A stretch of 64,000 bases of DNA from Mucilaginibacter psychrotolerans. Its GTDB lineage: Bacteria > Bacteroidota > Bacteroidia > Sphingobacteriales > Sphingobacteriaceae. The stretch lies in contig NZ_SOZE01000010.1 of assembly GCF_004519315.1 (NCBI RefSeq), forward strand, positions 124,001-188,000, written 5' to 3'. The notes beneath the pieces are model-generated. The model worked only from the letters and a program-made list of their open reading frames with translations. It did no database searches and had not been told where the DNA came from. Below, one piece after another: positions 63,972 to 64,000 of this stretch. Made by a program: the position numbers and the translations under genes. The stretch's first letter is position 1. Each line of letters starts with the position of its first letter.

Positions 63972-64000
63972 AAATCTCTTGCAGGGCCGAAGTTATATCG

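Overview
The window looks like chromosome from a soil- or plant-associated member of the Bacteroidota, most likely family Sphingobacteriaceae (Mucilaginibacter- or Pedobacter-like). The grounds are two SusC/SusD-type systems, a hybrid two-component regulator (HTCS), type IX secretion (T9SS) C-terminal sorting domains, the gliding lipoprotein GldB, LytTR and DUF4136 proteins, and start regions with little Shine-Dalgarno signal but several candidate TAnnTTTG promoter elements. The genus is an inference; no rRNA or tRNA gene is visible.

Region 1 (1-36776) is a large arabinoxylan utilisation locus. It runs: the 3' end of a SusC gene, SusD and a GH10 xylanase; a convergent GH95-GH97 pair; a CE/BD-FAE-type esterase, a two-domain CE1 esterase and a GH43; the HTCS; a tight GH43-GH8-CE1-CE6 operon; a stand-alone receiver-AraC regulator; a second SusC-SusD pair followed by a giant VCBS/ASPIC lipoprotein; a cold-shock gene and a relic of a histidine kinase; and a GH51-GH43 arabinofuranosidase pair. 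Together these would cut the xylan backbone (GH10), trim xylo-oligosaccharides from the reducing end (GH8), and remove arabinose (GH51, GH43), possible galactose caps (GH95, GH97), and acetyl and feruloyl esters (four esterases). Oligosaccharides would enter through two TonB-dependent SusCD transporters. The HTCS would sense them and act on the promoters. No alpha-glucuronidase (GH67/GH115) or GH3 xylosidase is present in the window.

Region 2 (36777-49957) is mixed: a DoxX-like membrane protein, a toxin-antitoxin pair whose PIN toxin is broken by two frameshifts, a four-PAS sensor without an ATPase domain, a secreted EreA/ChaN-like protein, a LytS/LytTR two-component pair, a secreted calcineurin-type phosphoesterase, a nested palindromic repeat element, gldB and nadE, an imperfect inverted repeat, an intact PIN toxin-antitoxin pair and a DUF4136 lipoprotein.

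Region 3 (49958-64000) holds cell-surface and housekeeping genes: a 1224-residue T9SS cargo protein with a small PID-CTERM-like partner, a subtilase with GEVED and T9SS domains, a small outer-membrane barrel, a gamma-glutamyltranspeptidase, a MarR regulator, two FKBP-type lipoproteins and a CPD photolyase.

The observations most worth following are the orphan receiver-AraC protein, which copies the output half of the HTCS but has lost one metal-binding acidic residue; a 22-bp LacI-like palindrome in the long leader of the second SusC gene; the nested palindromic element at 45070-45207; and the T9SS cargo with its PID-CTERM-like neighbour.
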